Source: Erysipelothrix urinaevulpis
Lineage (GTDB): Bacteria > Bacillota_I > Bacilli_A > Erysipelotrichales > Erysipelotrichaceae
Assembly: GCF_009828835.1 (NCBI RefSeq)
Contig: NZ_WTTB01000001.1
Location: 62,001-126,000 of the forward strand
Reading direction: 5' to 3'
DNA length: 64,000 nucleotides
The position numbers were made by a program, and so were the translations under genes. The notes beneath the pieces are model-generated. The model saw only the letters and a program-made list of their open reading frames with translations, was not told the DNA's origin and searched no databases. The first letter of the stretch is position 1. Each line of letters starts with the position of its first letter. Of the stretch, positions 8,997-18,275 are shown piece after piece.

Positions 8997-9685
8997 TAGT
9001 TTTTACCTCGCTTTCTAATTTTACGATCTAGAAGTGTAAATTGAATGCCACTGAGGATTAAAACTGTAATAAAAACAGGTAAACTCCACATTGCAATTTC
9101 TGTAGGTTGTGCTTGTATATTGTTTTCAGAAAGAGTTGAAGCCATCAAAACAACACCTGAAGCTGCCGCAAACATATTTTGTCCAAAAAAGTTTCCATAG
9201 TTCTCAGAAGCTGCTGCCGCTGCCTTAATCTCTTCAATCGATTTTTCATCAAGTTTTTGACCTTCACCCAATTCAGATTGAGCTGCTGCTTCAGCCATAG
9301 GATGAACCAACGGGCGAATAAATTGAGGGTGTCCTCCTAAACGTAATGAGAACGCTGCTGCAAATTGACGAATAATATTGTAAACCCATAAAACACGTCC
9401 TGCTGTAAGATTCCCAATTCTTTGAATTAGCTTGACAGCCTGCTCACGCAAACCATACCGTTCACTGATTCCAATAATAGGAAGTGTGATAATAAAGATA
9501 CTTGCACCTCGTCCCCCAACGAAAGATTTTCCAATCAATGCAAGAATTTCATTGAATTTCATACCGCCAATTAGTGCGGTAACAACTGCTGCAATCAATA
9601 CAACTGCAATGGAGTCTAGTTTTAGAAAAAAACCGACAACAACGATTGCTATACCGACTAACAGCCATAAATTAACATCTGCCAT
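8996..9685 (-). CDS. DUF969 membrane protein (5-oxoproline transporter subunit type)
   Basis: A 229-residue membrane protein, first gene of the four-gene operon. Hydrophobic helices lie at about residues 7-25 and 28-45, near 60-75 and at the C-terminus (VFITVLILSGIQFTLL). The central stretch contains QFAAAFSLRLGGHPQFIRPLVHPMAEAAA, typical of DUF969. It pairs with DUF979 next door; together they probably form one permease. A sigma-A-like promoter lies just upstream and AAAGGAG precedes the start. Confidence 0.85.
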   Translation of the reverse strand: MADVNLWLLVGIAIVVVGFFLKLDSIAVVLIAAVVTALIGGMKFNEILALIGKSFVGGRGASIFIITLPIIGISERYGLREQAVKLIQRIGNLTAGRVLWVYNIIRQFAAAFSLRLGGHPQFIRPLVHPMAEAAAQSELGEGQKLDEKSIEEIKAAAAASENYGNFFGQNMFAAASGVVLMASTLSENNIQAQPTEIAMWSLPVFITVLILSGIQFTLLDRKIRKRGKN

Positions 9686-9713
9686 AAATTTCTTCTCCTT
9701 TTGTATTACGTTT

Positions 9714-9742
9714 ATTATACAGTGGTCATTTTTTGATTACAA
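9714..9742 (-). promoter_or_regulatory. Promoter of the 5-oxoproline operon
   Basis: Minus strand: TTGTAA (9737-9742), a 17-base spacer, TATAAT (9714-9719). The start codon is 29 bases downstream. Confidence 0.75.
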
Positions 9743-9771
9743 CCGATAGTATAAAATAGTGTATGTAAGAT

Positions 9772-9801
9772 AAAAGACTGCCCATAAGCATGAGACAGTC
9801 T
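9772..9801 (-). terminator. Weak terminator after the ABC permease
   Basis: On the minus strand AGACTG and CAGTCT pair around a 15-base loop, followed by TTTAT. The stem is short. Confidence 0.4.
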
Positions 9802-9816
9802 AATTAAAAGAATAAT

Positions 9817-11817
9817 TTATTTTGTAACAATTGGAAAGGCGATTTGACCATAATCAATTGAAATAAGAAGGACATCAAACGTTTCCTTACCATCATATTG
9901 TTTGTCGTAGAGTTGATCTTGATATTTTAAAGCATCATGAAGCGTTATGCCTTCTGAAATAGGGCTTGTAATATCCATTGAAAAGTTTTGATTAATATTA
10001 CGACTTATTCCATGTTTCAGTAAATTATCAGGATTTACAGTAGAAGGAACGATAGCATAATTAAGGTTTGAAGCGTCGTAGTCTTCGTTTAGAATTAAGG
10101 TTTCAGGCGTTAATAACTTGAGCGTGTTTTTAAAACGAGCATCAATGTTAATCTGCATTGGCAAACCATCGAAAGAATAGATCAAGACAAAATTTATTTT
10201 AGAATTTGCTTGGTAGAATTCTTCATGCTTCATTTCAATCATATCTTCATACAGAGCTTTTCGAATCGATGCATCGTCACTTTCTACAAAAGAGTATTCT
10301 TTTTGGAATAAAGAATCATAGAGTGTAAAACGATTTGAATCGAGTCGTGCACTTGGGTCAATGATTGGATTGTTTGTGACTTTAAACGATTCTAATTGAG
10401 CAAGTGGCAACAGGAGGTGATGGTATTCATTGGGGATTTTAAAGGTACGATTTAATTTACCATTGTTTTCCAATTTATACTTAATGGTTACATCAGAATA
10501 ATCACCAAACAGTTGGTAAGGAGTAAACATAGGTTCAACATAATCACTGCTTGAAATATCTCTAAATAAGTCTTTATCTTTCTTTATTTGATCGATAAGT
10601 TGATGATGAAGATTGTAAATATTTTTTACTTCATCTGGATTTATGATCGTTACTTTATTTCCAGCAACAAACGGAAGATTACTCCGTTGACTCGAAACTT
10701 CAACGCTAACAATTTCATCGTCTTTTGGAAGCCGATAAGTATAACCAAAACCTTGGGTGAAATAGAGACTTGTTGTTATGACCATAATAACGACAAATAA
10801 GATCAAGTAGTTCTTACTTGCTTTTTTAATGCTATCGATTGATCGATCTTTTAAGAAGAATAAGATCAAGAACATTGCATAGGTCACAATGATTGGAATA
10901 ATTAAGTTCTCAATCGATAAGAATGCCCACTTTGGATTAGGGTTAATGTTTAAGGCTAACAAGAGGACAAACACAATTCCAATAAATAAAGATGTTACAA
11001 AAGGAAAGAATGTTTTGTTAGAGAAAGGAACTTCACTCATCTCAGATTTCCAATTTTTGTATAGTTTTAATGAGAATAAATTGGTGATAATTCCAAGTAA
11101 TAACCAGTAAGAGGCGACTAAGTGACCATCAACAGGCATTTTAAAGGAATCAACAATTGTAAATAGACCAACCAAAGGACTTAAGTAAGTTAATGAATAG
11201 CCACTACTTACACCAAAGCCAATGATAAAGACTTGAGCAAATGCTTGGAAAGAAGCAAAAGCAACAAAAGGGGCAATCATCAGTATACCTGTATAAATAA
11301 GGGAGTCTGCCAGTGTTCCAGTGTTCATAATAACGAAGATACTAGGAGCGATGACAGCGATGGAAACCATAAGTAATCGACCATAATGGTATAAATGGAA
11401 CATTTCAAAGCTTACTTCTGTTAAATTGTAAGCTAAGAAGTAGCCTCCCCAATATGAGATGGTCAAGGGAACAAAGACAAAGAATAGAATAAGACTTAAG
11501 TAAGTTAAGTAAAGGTCATTTTTCTTAATTGCTAAAGAATGAAATACATCCACCGACTTCTTAGTATTTAGAAAATTGAAAAATAAGAAGGGGGTCAAAA
11601 CTAAAATAAGTATTAACATTAAGGTCAATAAAATTAGACTTGTTAAAACTTCATTGTTGCTTATATTTGAACCGTTTCCTGATAATGCAGCAACAATAAT
11701 AAATACTGGGAATGTCAGTGATAATAAAAGTGTATAGAAGAACAAGAGTCCTTTTTTATTTCGAACATTAAATTTGAATAAATTTAAATTAATCCGAGAG
11801 TGTAGGAAGTCTTTCAT
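9817..11817 (-). CDS. ABC transporter permease with large extracytoplasmic domain
   Basis: A 666-residue membrane subunit. The first half carries several hydrophobic helices, starting with LLFFYTLLLSLTFPVFIIVAA. After a helix near residue 340 (YLILFVVIMVITTSLYF) the remaining ~310 residues are soluble and probably outside the cell. The ATG overlaps the ATPase gene by four bases (ATGA). The arrangement GntR/YtrA regulator - ATPase - permease resembles Ytr-type operons, which respond to cell-wall antibiotics in Bacillus. Substrate and direction are not shown. No second permease is present, so it may act as a homodimer. Confidence 0.8.
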   Translation of the reverse strand: MKDFLHSRINLNLFKFNVRNKKGLLFFYTLLLSLTFPVFIIVAALSGNGSNISNNEVLTSLILLTLMLILILVLTPFLFFNFLNTKKSVDVFHSLAIKKNDLYLTYLSLILFFVFVPLTISYWGGYFLAYNLTEVSFEMFHLYHYGRLLMVSIAVIAPSIFVIMNTGTLADSLIYTGILMIAPFVAFASFQAFAQVFIIGFGVSSGYSLTYLSPLVGLFTIVDSFKMPVDGHLVASYWLLLGIITNLFSLKLYKNWKSEMSEVPFSNKTFFPFVTSLFIGIVFVLLLALNINPNPKWAFLSIENLIIPIIVTYAMFLILFFLKDRSIDSIKKASKNYLILFVVIMVITTSLYFTQGFGYTYRLPKDDEIVSVEVSSQRSNLPFVAGNKVTIINPDEVKNIYNLHHQLIDQIKKDKDLFRDISSSDYVEPMFTPYQLFGDYSDVTIKYKLENNGKLNRTFKIPNEYHHLLLPLAQLESFKVTNNPIIDPSARLDSNRFTLYDSLFQKEYSFVESDDASIRKALYEDMIEMKHEEFYQANSKINFVLIYSFDGLPMQINIDARFKNTLKLLTPETLILNEDYDASNLNYAIVPSTVNPDNLLKHGISRNINQNFSMDITSPISEGITLHDALKYQDQLYDKQYDGKETFDVLLISIDYGQIAFPIVTK

Positions 11818-12689
11818 TGTTTATCCTCCAGTTCGTAAACATATATTTCTTCTAAAGAAACATTGCTCCGTTCGTTAATGATTGGCTTGAGACCAGCGAT
11901 CTTTTCATCCAGTATTTCTTTGTCACCCTTTAAGATAAGGGTAAATAATTGTGATTTACCTGAAACGTGAATTGGGTTCAATTCTTGGAATACTTGAGGG
12001 TCAACTGGTTCTTGGAATGCAAGTTGATAACGATGATAAAGATCTAAATATTCTTGTGTCGAATGATTCATTTTTAATTGATGATTGTCAATGATTGCGA
12101 TGGTATCGCAAATATCTTCAAGTTCACGCAAGTTATGAGATGAAATGACGACAATTGAATTATTTTCATATGTTTTATCCGTAATATACTGTCTTAATTT
12201 GAAGCGCATTAAGGGATCCAAGCCATCAAATGCCTCATCTAAAAGTAAAATCTTTGCTTGGCATGATAAAGCGAGAATAACCGATACTTGTCGTTTCATT
12301 CCTTTTGAAAAGGAATTTATTTTAGCATTCACATCTAATTTAAAATCAGCTAGAAGCGTTTCAAACAAGTCATCACTAAAGTTCTTATAGAATATTTTAT
12401 AAAAACGTTTCATATCTAAAATAGTTGATTGGCTGAAGAAATAAGGATCATCGGCTAAGAAGAAAATTTCTTGTTTAATGAGATCGTTGTCGTAAACTTC
12501 TTGGTTATCAACACGAACAACACCCGCATCAGCTAACATAACTCCACTCAACAACCTTAAAATGGTTGATTTACCAGAACCGTTGGCTCCAACTAATCCA
12601 ACAATAGAGCCTTCTTGGATTGTTAGGTTCAAATCATGAAGAACCAGTTTTTCACCAAATTTCTTGTTGACATTAATAAATTCAATCAT
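11814..12689 (-). CDS. ABC transporter ATP-binding protein
   Basis: A 291-residue ATPase. Walker A is GANGSGKST, the signature is FSKGMKRQ (a degenerate LSGGQ, as in many CcmA/YtrB-type exporter ATPases), Walker B is ILLLDEAFDGLD, and the switch histidine is in ISSHNLRELE. It energises the permease encoded just downstream and overlaps the regulator gene upstream by eight bases, so all three proteins are co-translated. The C-terminal ~80 residues are an accessory domain of unknown role. Confidence 0.9.
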   Translation of the reverse strand: MIEFINVNKKFGEKLVLHDLNLTIQEGSIVGLVGANGSGKSTILRLLSGVMLADAGVVRVDNQEVYDNDLIKQEIFFLADDPYFFSQSTILDMKRFYKIFYKNFSDDLFETLLADFKLDVNAKINSFSKGMKRQVSVILALSCQAKILLLDEAFDGLDPLMRFKLRQYITDKTYENNSIVVISSHNLRELEDICDTIAIIDNHQLKMNHSTQEYLDLYHRYQLAFQEPVDPQVFQELNPIHVSGKSQLFTLILKGDKEILDEKIAGLKPIINERSNVSLEEIYVYELEDKQ

Positions 12690-13044
12690 GTTTGACCTCC
12701 TTTAAATAATTTAGTATTGATGTCTTATCTTCTCCCAAGCGAATTAAATTGTCATACGCTTCATGAAGCACTTGATAAGCATCTTCTTTGATCGAATCAA
12801 GACCGAAATTACCTGGACTGACATACGAACCTTTGCCTGGTACTGAATAAATAAGACCGAGCATTTCACATTCATGATATGCTTTGGATACCGTATTTGG
12901 ATTGATACCTAGAGTTCTGGCAAGGGAACGTACAGGCGGTAATTGTTCATTTTCTTTGAGGACACCAAGTGCTATATACTGTCCAACTTGGTCAATGATT
13001 TGCTCGAAAATGGGTTTTGAGTCTTTTAAGTTTATTGAAAACAT
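12682..13044 (-). CDS. GntR-family regulator, YtrA subfamily
   Basis: A 120-residue one-step regulator: a GntR winged helix (PIFEQIIDQVGQYIALGVLK, RSLARTLGINPNTVSKAY, GLIYSVPGKGSYV) plus only ~45 C-terminal residues, the short effector region that defines the YtrA subfamily. It is the first gene of the ABC operon, and members of this subfamily normally repress their own operon. A dyad overlapping the -10 (13058-13079) is a candidate operator. The operon diverges from mnmG. Confidence 0.9.
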   Translation of the reverse strand: MFSINLKDSKPIFEQIIDQVGQYIALGVLKENEQLPPVRSLARTLGINPNTVSKAYHECEMLGLIYSVPGKGSYVSPGNFGLDSIKEDAYQVLHEAYDNLIRLGEDKTSILNYLKEVKHD

Positions 13045-13057
13045 TGTTGACCTCCTG

Positions 13058-13102
13058 TACTATCTATAATAATACAGTAATACTACACTGAAAAAAAGTC
13101 AA
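13058..13102 (-). promoter_or_regulatory. Promoter and candidate YtrA operator
   Basis: Minus strand: TTGACT (13097-13102), a 17-base spacer, TACTGT (13074-13079). An imperfect 22-base dyad with TACT/AGTA ends covers 13058-13079, that is the -10 and the likely transcription start, a usual place for a repressor. The dyad is imperfect, so the operator call is tentative. Confidence 0.5.
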
Positions 13103-13131
13103 GCAAGTTTATCAAGAATAGCTTCGATTTG

Positions 13132-13140
13132 TGCTAGAAT
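13132..13140 (+). promoter_or_regulatory. Extended -10 promoter of the mnmG operon
   Basis: TGCTAGAAT, 22 bases before the mnmG start; no clear -35. It diverges from the YtrA promoter. Confidence 0.55.
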
Positions 13141-13162
13141 TATAAACACGGAGGCGAAGTTT

Positions 13163-15019
13163 ATGTATGATGTAATCGTTGTTGGTGGAGGGCATGCAGG
13201 AGTTGAAGCGGCTATAGCCTCAGCTCGTCTTAATCAAAAGACTGCTTTATTCACATTAAATATTAATCGAATTGCAACTATGCCATGTAATCCATCTATT
13301 GGTGGACCAGCAAAAGGGATTGTTGTTAGAGAAATCGAAGCATTGGGTGGTGTTATGGGCAAAATTGCTGATAAGACAGCACTCCAATTTAGAATTCTCA
13401 ATTCAAGTAAGGGACCCGGTGTTCAGTGTTTAAGAGTACAATCCGATAAAATAGAGTATTCTAAAGCGATGAGAGACGCTGTTTTAAGTGAACCTGGAAT
13501 TGAAGTTGTTGGTAAAATGGTCGAAGGTATTGTTGTTGAAGAAGGTAAAGTTAAAGGGATTTTATGTCAAGGTGGCGAAGTTGTTGAAGCAAAAAGTGTT
13601 ATCTTGACGTCTGGAACCTATATGTCCTCAAAGATTCTCCAATCAGATAAAGTGACTGAGAGTGGTCCTGAGGGTGATCCAACAACCAATAAACTATCGG
13701 AGTCATTGCGAGCACTGGGTTTACGAACATTCCGTCTTAAAACCGGAACACCAGCACGTGTTTATACAGATTCAATTGATTTTGGCCAAACGACGATTCA
13801 ACCTGGGGATGATCGTCCATATTATTTCTCAAATGAAACAAAAAAAGAAGATGTAATTCAAGAACAATATGCTTGTTATCTTACATATACAAATGCTGAA
13901 ACCCATAAAATTATTGAAGACAACTTAGAAAAATCAAGTATGTATTCAGGTGTTGTTGAGGGAGTTGGTGCTCGTTATTGCCCATCGATTGAAGATAAGA
14001 TTGTTCGTTTTGCCGATAAAGAACGTCATCAAATATTCCTAGAACCAGAAGCAGCATCACTTGATACCACCTATGTTCAAGGTCTTTCATCATCTCTACC
14101 CGATGATGTTCAAGATGCAATGATTCGTACAGTGCCAGGATTACAAAACTGTCGAGTTCAACAATACGGTTATGCGATTGAGTATGATGCAATCGATCCA
14201 ATTCAACTTAAACCGACCCTTGAAATAATGACTGTGGAAAATTTTTATACAGCAGGACAAATTAACGGAACTTCAGGATATGAAGAAGCTGCAGGTCAAG
14301 GTCTGATGGCAGGAATTAATGCAGCATTAAAAAATGAGGGTAAAGAACCCCTTATTCTAAAACGAGATGAAGCCTATATTGGTGTGATGTTGGACGATTT
14401 AGTCACAAAAGGAACTTTGGAGCCGTATCGTTTACTTACATCCCGTGCAGAATATCGTCTATTACTACGTCATGATAATGTTTATCGTCGTTTATCACAC
14501 TTTGGTCATGACATTGGTCTTGTAAAGGAAGATCACTATAAAATTATTGCGAATGATCTGAAAACAATTGACGAATTTATAGAAAAAAGTAAGACCCTTA
14601 AGATTCCACATGAACCCAAATACAAAGAATTTTTTGCAAAAAAAGAATCACCATTTGACTCTCATGACTTAAGCCTATATGATGCAGTTAAGAGACCTGG
14701 CATTTCTTTAGAAGAAATGCTTGACCTCATGAACATAGCGTTACGTTCAGATTTAGTATTTCAAATTGAAGTAGAAATTAAGTATGAAGGATATATCCGT
14801 AAGGCAAAGAAAGATGCCGAAAAACTGCGTTCAATGGAACACGTTAAATTAACGGAAACACTTGATTACGATGCTATCTTGAACTTATCAATTGAAGGTC
14901 GCCAAAAATTACAAGAAATCAAGCCTTTAACCCTTGGCCAAGCATCCAGAATCTCAGGTGTCAATCCAGCCGATATTGCAGTTTTAGCAATGCATCTAAA
15001 ACAGGAGGCCAAAAAATGA
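13163..15019 (+). CDS. mnmG: tRNA uridine 5-carboxymethylaminomethyl modification enzyme
   Basis: FAD enzyme that works with MnmE to modify the wobble uridine (U34) of certain tRNAs. 618 residues, normal for the family. The Rossmann FAD site GGGHAGVEAA begins at residue 8, followed by the family segments MPCNPSIGGPAKG, RILNSSKGPGVQ and TGTPARV, and the C-terminal helical domain with LTSRAEYRLLLRHDN. GGAGGCGAAG precedes the start. It heads a plus-strand run to 23.2 kb. Its partner mnmE is in the same run but separated from it by the Gfo/Idh, rsmG, noc, parAB and sirtuin genes. Confidence 0.97.
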   Translation: MYDVIVVGGGHAGVEAAIASARLNQKTALFTLNINRIATMPCNPSIGGPAKGIVVREIEALGGVMGKIADKTALQFRILNSSKGPGVQCLRVQSDKIEYSKAMRDAVLSEPGIEVVGKMVEGIVVEEGKVKGILCQGGEVVEAKSVILTSGTYMSSKILQSDKVTESGPEGDPTTNKLSESLRALGLRTFRLKTGTPARVYTDSIDFGQTTIQPGDDRPYYFSNETKKEDVIQEQYACYLTYTNAETHKIIEDNLEKSSMYSGVVEGVGARYCPSIEDKIVRFADKERHQIFLEPEAASLDTTYVQGLSSSLPDDVQDAMIRTVPGLQNCRVQQYGYAIEYDAIDPIQLKPTLEIMTVENFYTAGQINGTSGYEEAAGQGLMAGINAALKNEGKEPLILKRDEAYIGVMLDDLVTKGTLEPYRLLTSRAEYRLLLRHDNVYRRLSHFGHDIGLVKEDHYKIIANDLKTIDEFIEKSKTLKIPHEPKYKEFFAKKESPFDSHDLSLYDAVKRPGISLEEMLDLMNIALRSDLVFQIEVEIKYEGYIRKAKKDAEKLRSMEHVKLTETLDYDAILNLSIEGRQKLQEIKPLTLGQASRISGVNPADIAVLAMHLKQEAKK

Positions 15020-15984
15020 GAATCGGAACAATCGGTACAGGTGTAATTGTTAAAGCATTTATTGAAGCAGCACAACTCGTTGAGGGTGTTGCTTTTGTTG
15101 CGTCGTATTCACGCAATATAAGCAAGGCAGAAGAATTTGTTGCACTTTATCAGATGGAAACAGCGTATGACAATTACGAAGCAATGCTAGAAAGTGACAT
15201 CGATACCGTCTATATTGCATCACCGAATAGTTTACATACAACTCAAGCTCTTCAAGCGATTGACTATGGAAAAAATGTCATTGTGGAAAAACCGTTTGCA
15301 GGAACGTTAAAAGCAGCCCAAGAAGTTTATGATAAAGCCATCGAAAAAGGTGTTTATGTGTTTGAAGCAATTTGTAATATTCACATGCCACATATGCTCA
15401 CAATCGAAGATTTATTACCAGAACTTGGACCTTTAAAAATTGTCCAAGCTAATTATAGTCAATATTCAAGTCGTTATGATCAGCTTAAAGAAGGGGTTAT
15501 AACCAATGTATTTGATCCTAATTTTTCTGGAGGTGCACTCGCCGATATAAATATCTATAATCTACACTTTATTACGAAGTTATTTGGTCGTCCTAAAACG
15601 ATTGATTACAAGGCAAATCAACACGATAACGGAATCGACACATCAGGAATTCTAATCTTAGACTATGATGACTTTATTGTTGAATCAGTGGGGGCGAAAG
15701 ACAGTTTTTCTTATAACTTTGTGCAAATTCAAGGTGAAAATGGCACACTTCATATTCCAAATGGTAGCAACGGTCTAGAAAAAGTTATTCACATGGATAA
15801 AGATGGCGATACTGAGTACAATATTCAAGACAAACCAAGACTTTATTATCAAATGGAAACATTTCAAACCATTCTTAATCAAAAAAACTATGATATAATG
15901 GTAGAGAATTTAAAACATAGTTTAATGGTTGTTGAGTTAGCGGAAGAAGCTAGAAAGACAATCGGTCTAAACTTTATAAAGTAA
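15016..15984 (+). CDS. Gfo/Idh/MocA family oxidoreductase
   Basis: A 322-residue NAD(P)-dependent oxidoreductase. The N-terminal Rossmann motif is GTIGTGVIV, then YIASPNSLHTTQAL and the conserved VEKPFAGT carrying the EKP lysine. The C-terminal alpha-beta domain has the GGALADINIYNL segment with conserved Asp. The substrate is probably a sugar, polyol or trans-dihydrodiol; it cannot be fixed from sequence. Unusually it sits between mnmG and rsmG, overlapping mnmG by four bases (ATGA), and is therefore locked into a housekeeping operon. Confidence 0.88.
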   Translation: MRIGTIGTGVIVKAFIEAAQLVEGVAFVASYSRNISKAEEFVALYQMETAYDNYEAMLESDIDTVYIASPNSLHTTQALQAIDYGKNVIVEKPFAGTLKAAQEVYDKAIEKGVYVFEAICNIHMPHMLTIEDLLPELGPLKIVQANYSQYSSRYDQLKEGVITNVFDPNFSGGALADINIYNLHFITKLFGRPKTIDYKANQHDNGIDTSGILILDYDDFIVESVGAKDSFSYNFVQIQGENGTLHIPNGSNGLEKVIHMDKDGDTEYNIQDKPRLYYQMETFQTILNQKNYDIMVENLKHSLMVVELAEEARKTIGLNFIK

Positions 15985-15995
15985 GGTGGAGTGGA

Positions 15996-16706
15996 ATGGA
16001 TTTTGAAGCGTTTATAAAATCACTAGAATCAATGGAAATTGTTGTTTCAGAATTAATGAGACAACAATTTTTAGACTATAAAAACCTAATCCAAGAGGTT
16101 AACAAGGTCTTGAATTTAACAGGTATTGACGATGATGAGGGAATATATCTTAAACATTTTTGGGATTCTCTTCTCATCAGCCCAATGATTCCAAAGAATG
16201 CTCGTGTGTGTGATGTGGGTAGTGGTGCAGGTTTTCCAGGGATTGTTTTAGCAATCGCTCGTCCAGATATCACAATTGTCTGTGTTGAACCGACTAAAAA
16301 AAGAACAGATTTTTTAGAACGAGTTGTGTCTGAATGCAACTTAACAAATGTGAAAATAATCAATGATCGAGCAGAACATGTTGTTGATGACTATCGAGAA
16401 CACTTTGATGTCGTCACTGCCCGAGCCGTTGCACATTTAGATATACTAAGTGAGTTATGTGTCCCTTTGTTAAAAATAAATGGAACATTTATTGCCATGA
16501 AGGGAATGCGTGGGCTTGAAGAGGTGGATGAAGCGAAAAAGGCATTGACTCTTCTTGCTTTAGAATTAGAAAATGAAAATTATTTAGACGATGAAGGAAT
16601 GGGTGTTCGTTATAATTTAGAATTTACGAAGAAACGAAAAACACCTAAGAAATATCCACGGACATATGCTAAAATAAAGAAGACACCATTATCAGGGAGG
16701 CTATAA
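15996..16706 (+). CDS. rsmG: 16S rRNA (guanine527-N7)-methyltransferase
   Basis: SAM-dependent methyltransferase for G527 of 16S rRNA, 236 residues, the usual length. The SAM-binding motif I is DVGSGAGFPGIVLAI, followed by the acidic strand VCVEPTKKR and TARAVAHLDIL. The gene is in its classical place between mnmG and noc/parAB. GGTGGAG precedes the start by six bases. Confidence 0.95.
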   Translation: MDFEAFIKSLESMEIVVSELMRQQFLDYKNLIQEVNKVLNLTGIDDDEGIYLKHFWDSLLISPMIPKNARVCDVGSGAGFPGIVLAIARPDITIVCVEPTKKRTDFLERVVSECNLTNVKIINDRAEHVVDDYREHFDVVTARAVAHLDILSELCVPLLKINGTFIAMKGMRGLEEVDEAKKALTLLALELENENYLDDEGMGVRYNLEFTKKRKTPKKYPRTYAKIKKTPLSGRL

Positions 16707-16711
16707 TTTTT

Positions 16712-17470
16712 ATGAATAAACATCGTAATATAGAAATCGAGAAGATTCATCCAAATCAACATCAGCCTCGTACTTATTTTGATGATGATAGCTTATTTGA
16801 ATTAGCGCAGTCAATTCGTGAAAATGGATTGATCCAGCCCATTGTTGTTCGTGAACATGATGAAAACACCTATGAAATAATTGCTGGAGAACGACGATAT
16901 CGTGCTATGATGATGATCGGTTATACTGTTGTTCCGTGCATTATTACGGATGCGGATGAAGAAAAAAGTGCCACGTTAGCCTTGATTGAGAACATACAAA
17001 GAGAGAATTTGTCGGCTGTTGAAGAAGCTAAAGCTTATCGTGAAATATTAAGGATTCAACAATTAACTCAAAAGGATCTAGCGAAACAAATAGGAAAATC
17101 ACAATCAGCCATAGCGAATAAGATTCGTTTGCTTGATTTACCTCAAAATGTGTTGTCTGCACTTGACGAGAAAAAAATAACAGAACGTCATGCAAGAGCG
17201 ATGGTTGGCATTGAACACCAAAAAGCAGAGACAATTTTGGATGAAGTTTTAAATAAAAAATTAAATGTCCGTGAGACAGAAAAATTAGTTAATAAACCAA
17301 AAAGAAAAGTTAAGCCTGTAACAAAGGGGTTCTCAGGCCATATTAAAATTGGTATTAATACCATAAAAAAATCAGTTGATATGATTGAACAAACAGGAAT
17401 AAAAGTAAAACAAGAAGTGAAAGAGACGGAAGATGAAGTCATAGTATTGGTCCGTTTCCCTAAAGAATGA
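16712..17470 (+). CDS. noc: ParB-like nucleoid occlusion protein
   Basis: A 252-residue ParB-family DNA-binding protein. The CTP-binding ParB N-domain shows HPNQHQPRTYFDD, IAGERRYRAM and LIENIQRENLSAVEEAKAY, then a helix-turn-helix (LTQKDLAKQIGKSQSAIANKIRLL) and a dimerisation tail. In Firmicutes the copy directly after rsmG and before parA is Noc, which blocks septum formation over the nucleoid. The true ParB follows separately, so assignment as Noc is by position plus sequence. The membrane-targeting amphipathic N-terminus of Bacillus Noc is not obvious here. No clear Noc-binding site was found in the window. Confidence 0.85.
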   Translation: MNKHRNIEIEKIHPNQHQPRTYFDDDSLFELAQSIRENGLIQPIVVREHDENTYEIIAGERRYRAMMMIGYTVVPCIITDADEEKSATLALIENIQRENLSAVEEAKAYREILRIQQLTQKDLAKQIGKSQSAIANKIRLLDLPQNVLSALDEKKITERHARAMVGIEHQKAETILDEVLNKKLNVRETEKLVNKPKRKVKPVTKGFSGHIKIGINTIKKSVDMIEQTGIKVKQEVKETEDEVIVLVRFPKE

Positions 17471-17483
17471 AGGATGTGACGGT

Positions 17484-18275
17484 ATGGGGAAAATAATTGC
17501 AGTAGCGAATCAAAAAGGCGGGGTTGGTAAAACAACCACGAGTATTAATTTAGCTGCAGGCTTAGCCTACTTAGGGCAAAAAGTTCTTTTAGTCGACTTA
17601 GATCCCCAAGGGAATGCGTCGCAAGGTGTCGGTGCTAATCGAGTTGAAATTGAGTACAGTACCTATGATTTATTGTTAACAGAAAAAGATGTGCCAGAGG
17701 TCGCAATGACTTTAAATACACCACCAATGGATTTAATTCCAGCAACGATTGATTTAGCTGGAGCTGATTTGGAAATGGTTGAATTTAAAATTGGCCGTGA
17801 ACGATTATTGAAGAATAAACTCATGAAAGTAAAAGATGATTATGATTTTGTCATTATTGATTGTCCGCCATCATTGGGACTCTTAAACACCAATGCTTTA
17901 ACGGCTGCGGATTCTGTTATCATTCCAGTTCAGTGCGAATATTATGCATTGGAAGGATTAACACAACTTCTTTCTACAATTCGCTTGGTTCAAAAATTAT
18001 TTAATCCTGATTTAAAAATAGAGGGTGTCTTACTGACAATGTTTGATGTCCGTACAAAATTAAGTATTGAGGTTCAACAAGAAGTTCGTCGATACTTTAA
18101 AGAAAGAGTCTATAAAACAAATATACCTAGAAACGTAAAATTATCAGAAGCACCGTCTCGTGGAAATTCAATTTTTGAATATGATCTGCGTTCTGAAGGT
18201 GCGAAAGCATATGCAGCATTATCCAAAGAAGTTCTAAACAATAATAAGAAGAAAGGTGATAAGGATGGCAGATGA
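17484..18275 (+). CDS. parA: Chromosome partitioning ATPase
   Basis: ParA/Soj ATPase, 263 residues. It has the deviant Walker A KGGVGKTT with signature lysine, LLVDLDPQGNASQG, and the Walker B region FVIIDCPPSLGLLN. It binds DNA non-specifically when ATP-bound, is controlled by ParB, and acts in origin segregation and regulation of DnaA. It overlaps parB by 11 bases. Confidence 0.95.
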   Translation: MGKIIAVANQKGGVGKTTTSINLAAGLAYLGQKVLLVDLDPQGNASQGVGANRVEIEYSTYDLLLTEKDVPEVAMTLNTPPMDLIPATIDLAGADLEMVEFKIGRERLLKNKLMKVKDDYDFVIIDCPPSLGLLNTNALTAADSVIIPVQCEYYALEGLTQLLSTIRLVQKLFNPDLKIEGVLLTMFDVRTKLSIEVQQEVRRYFKERVYKTNIPRNVKLSEAPSRGNSIFEYDLRSEGAKAYAALSKEVLNNNKKKGDKDGR

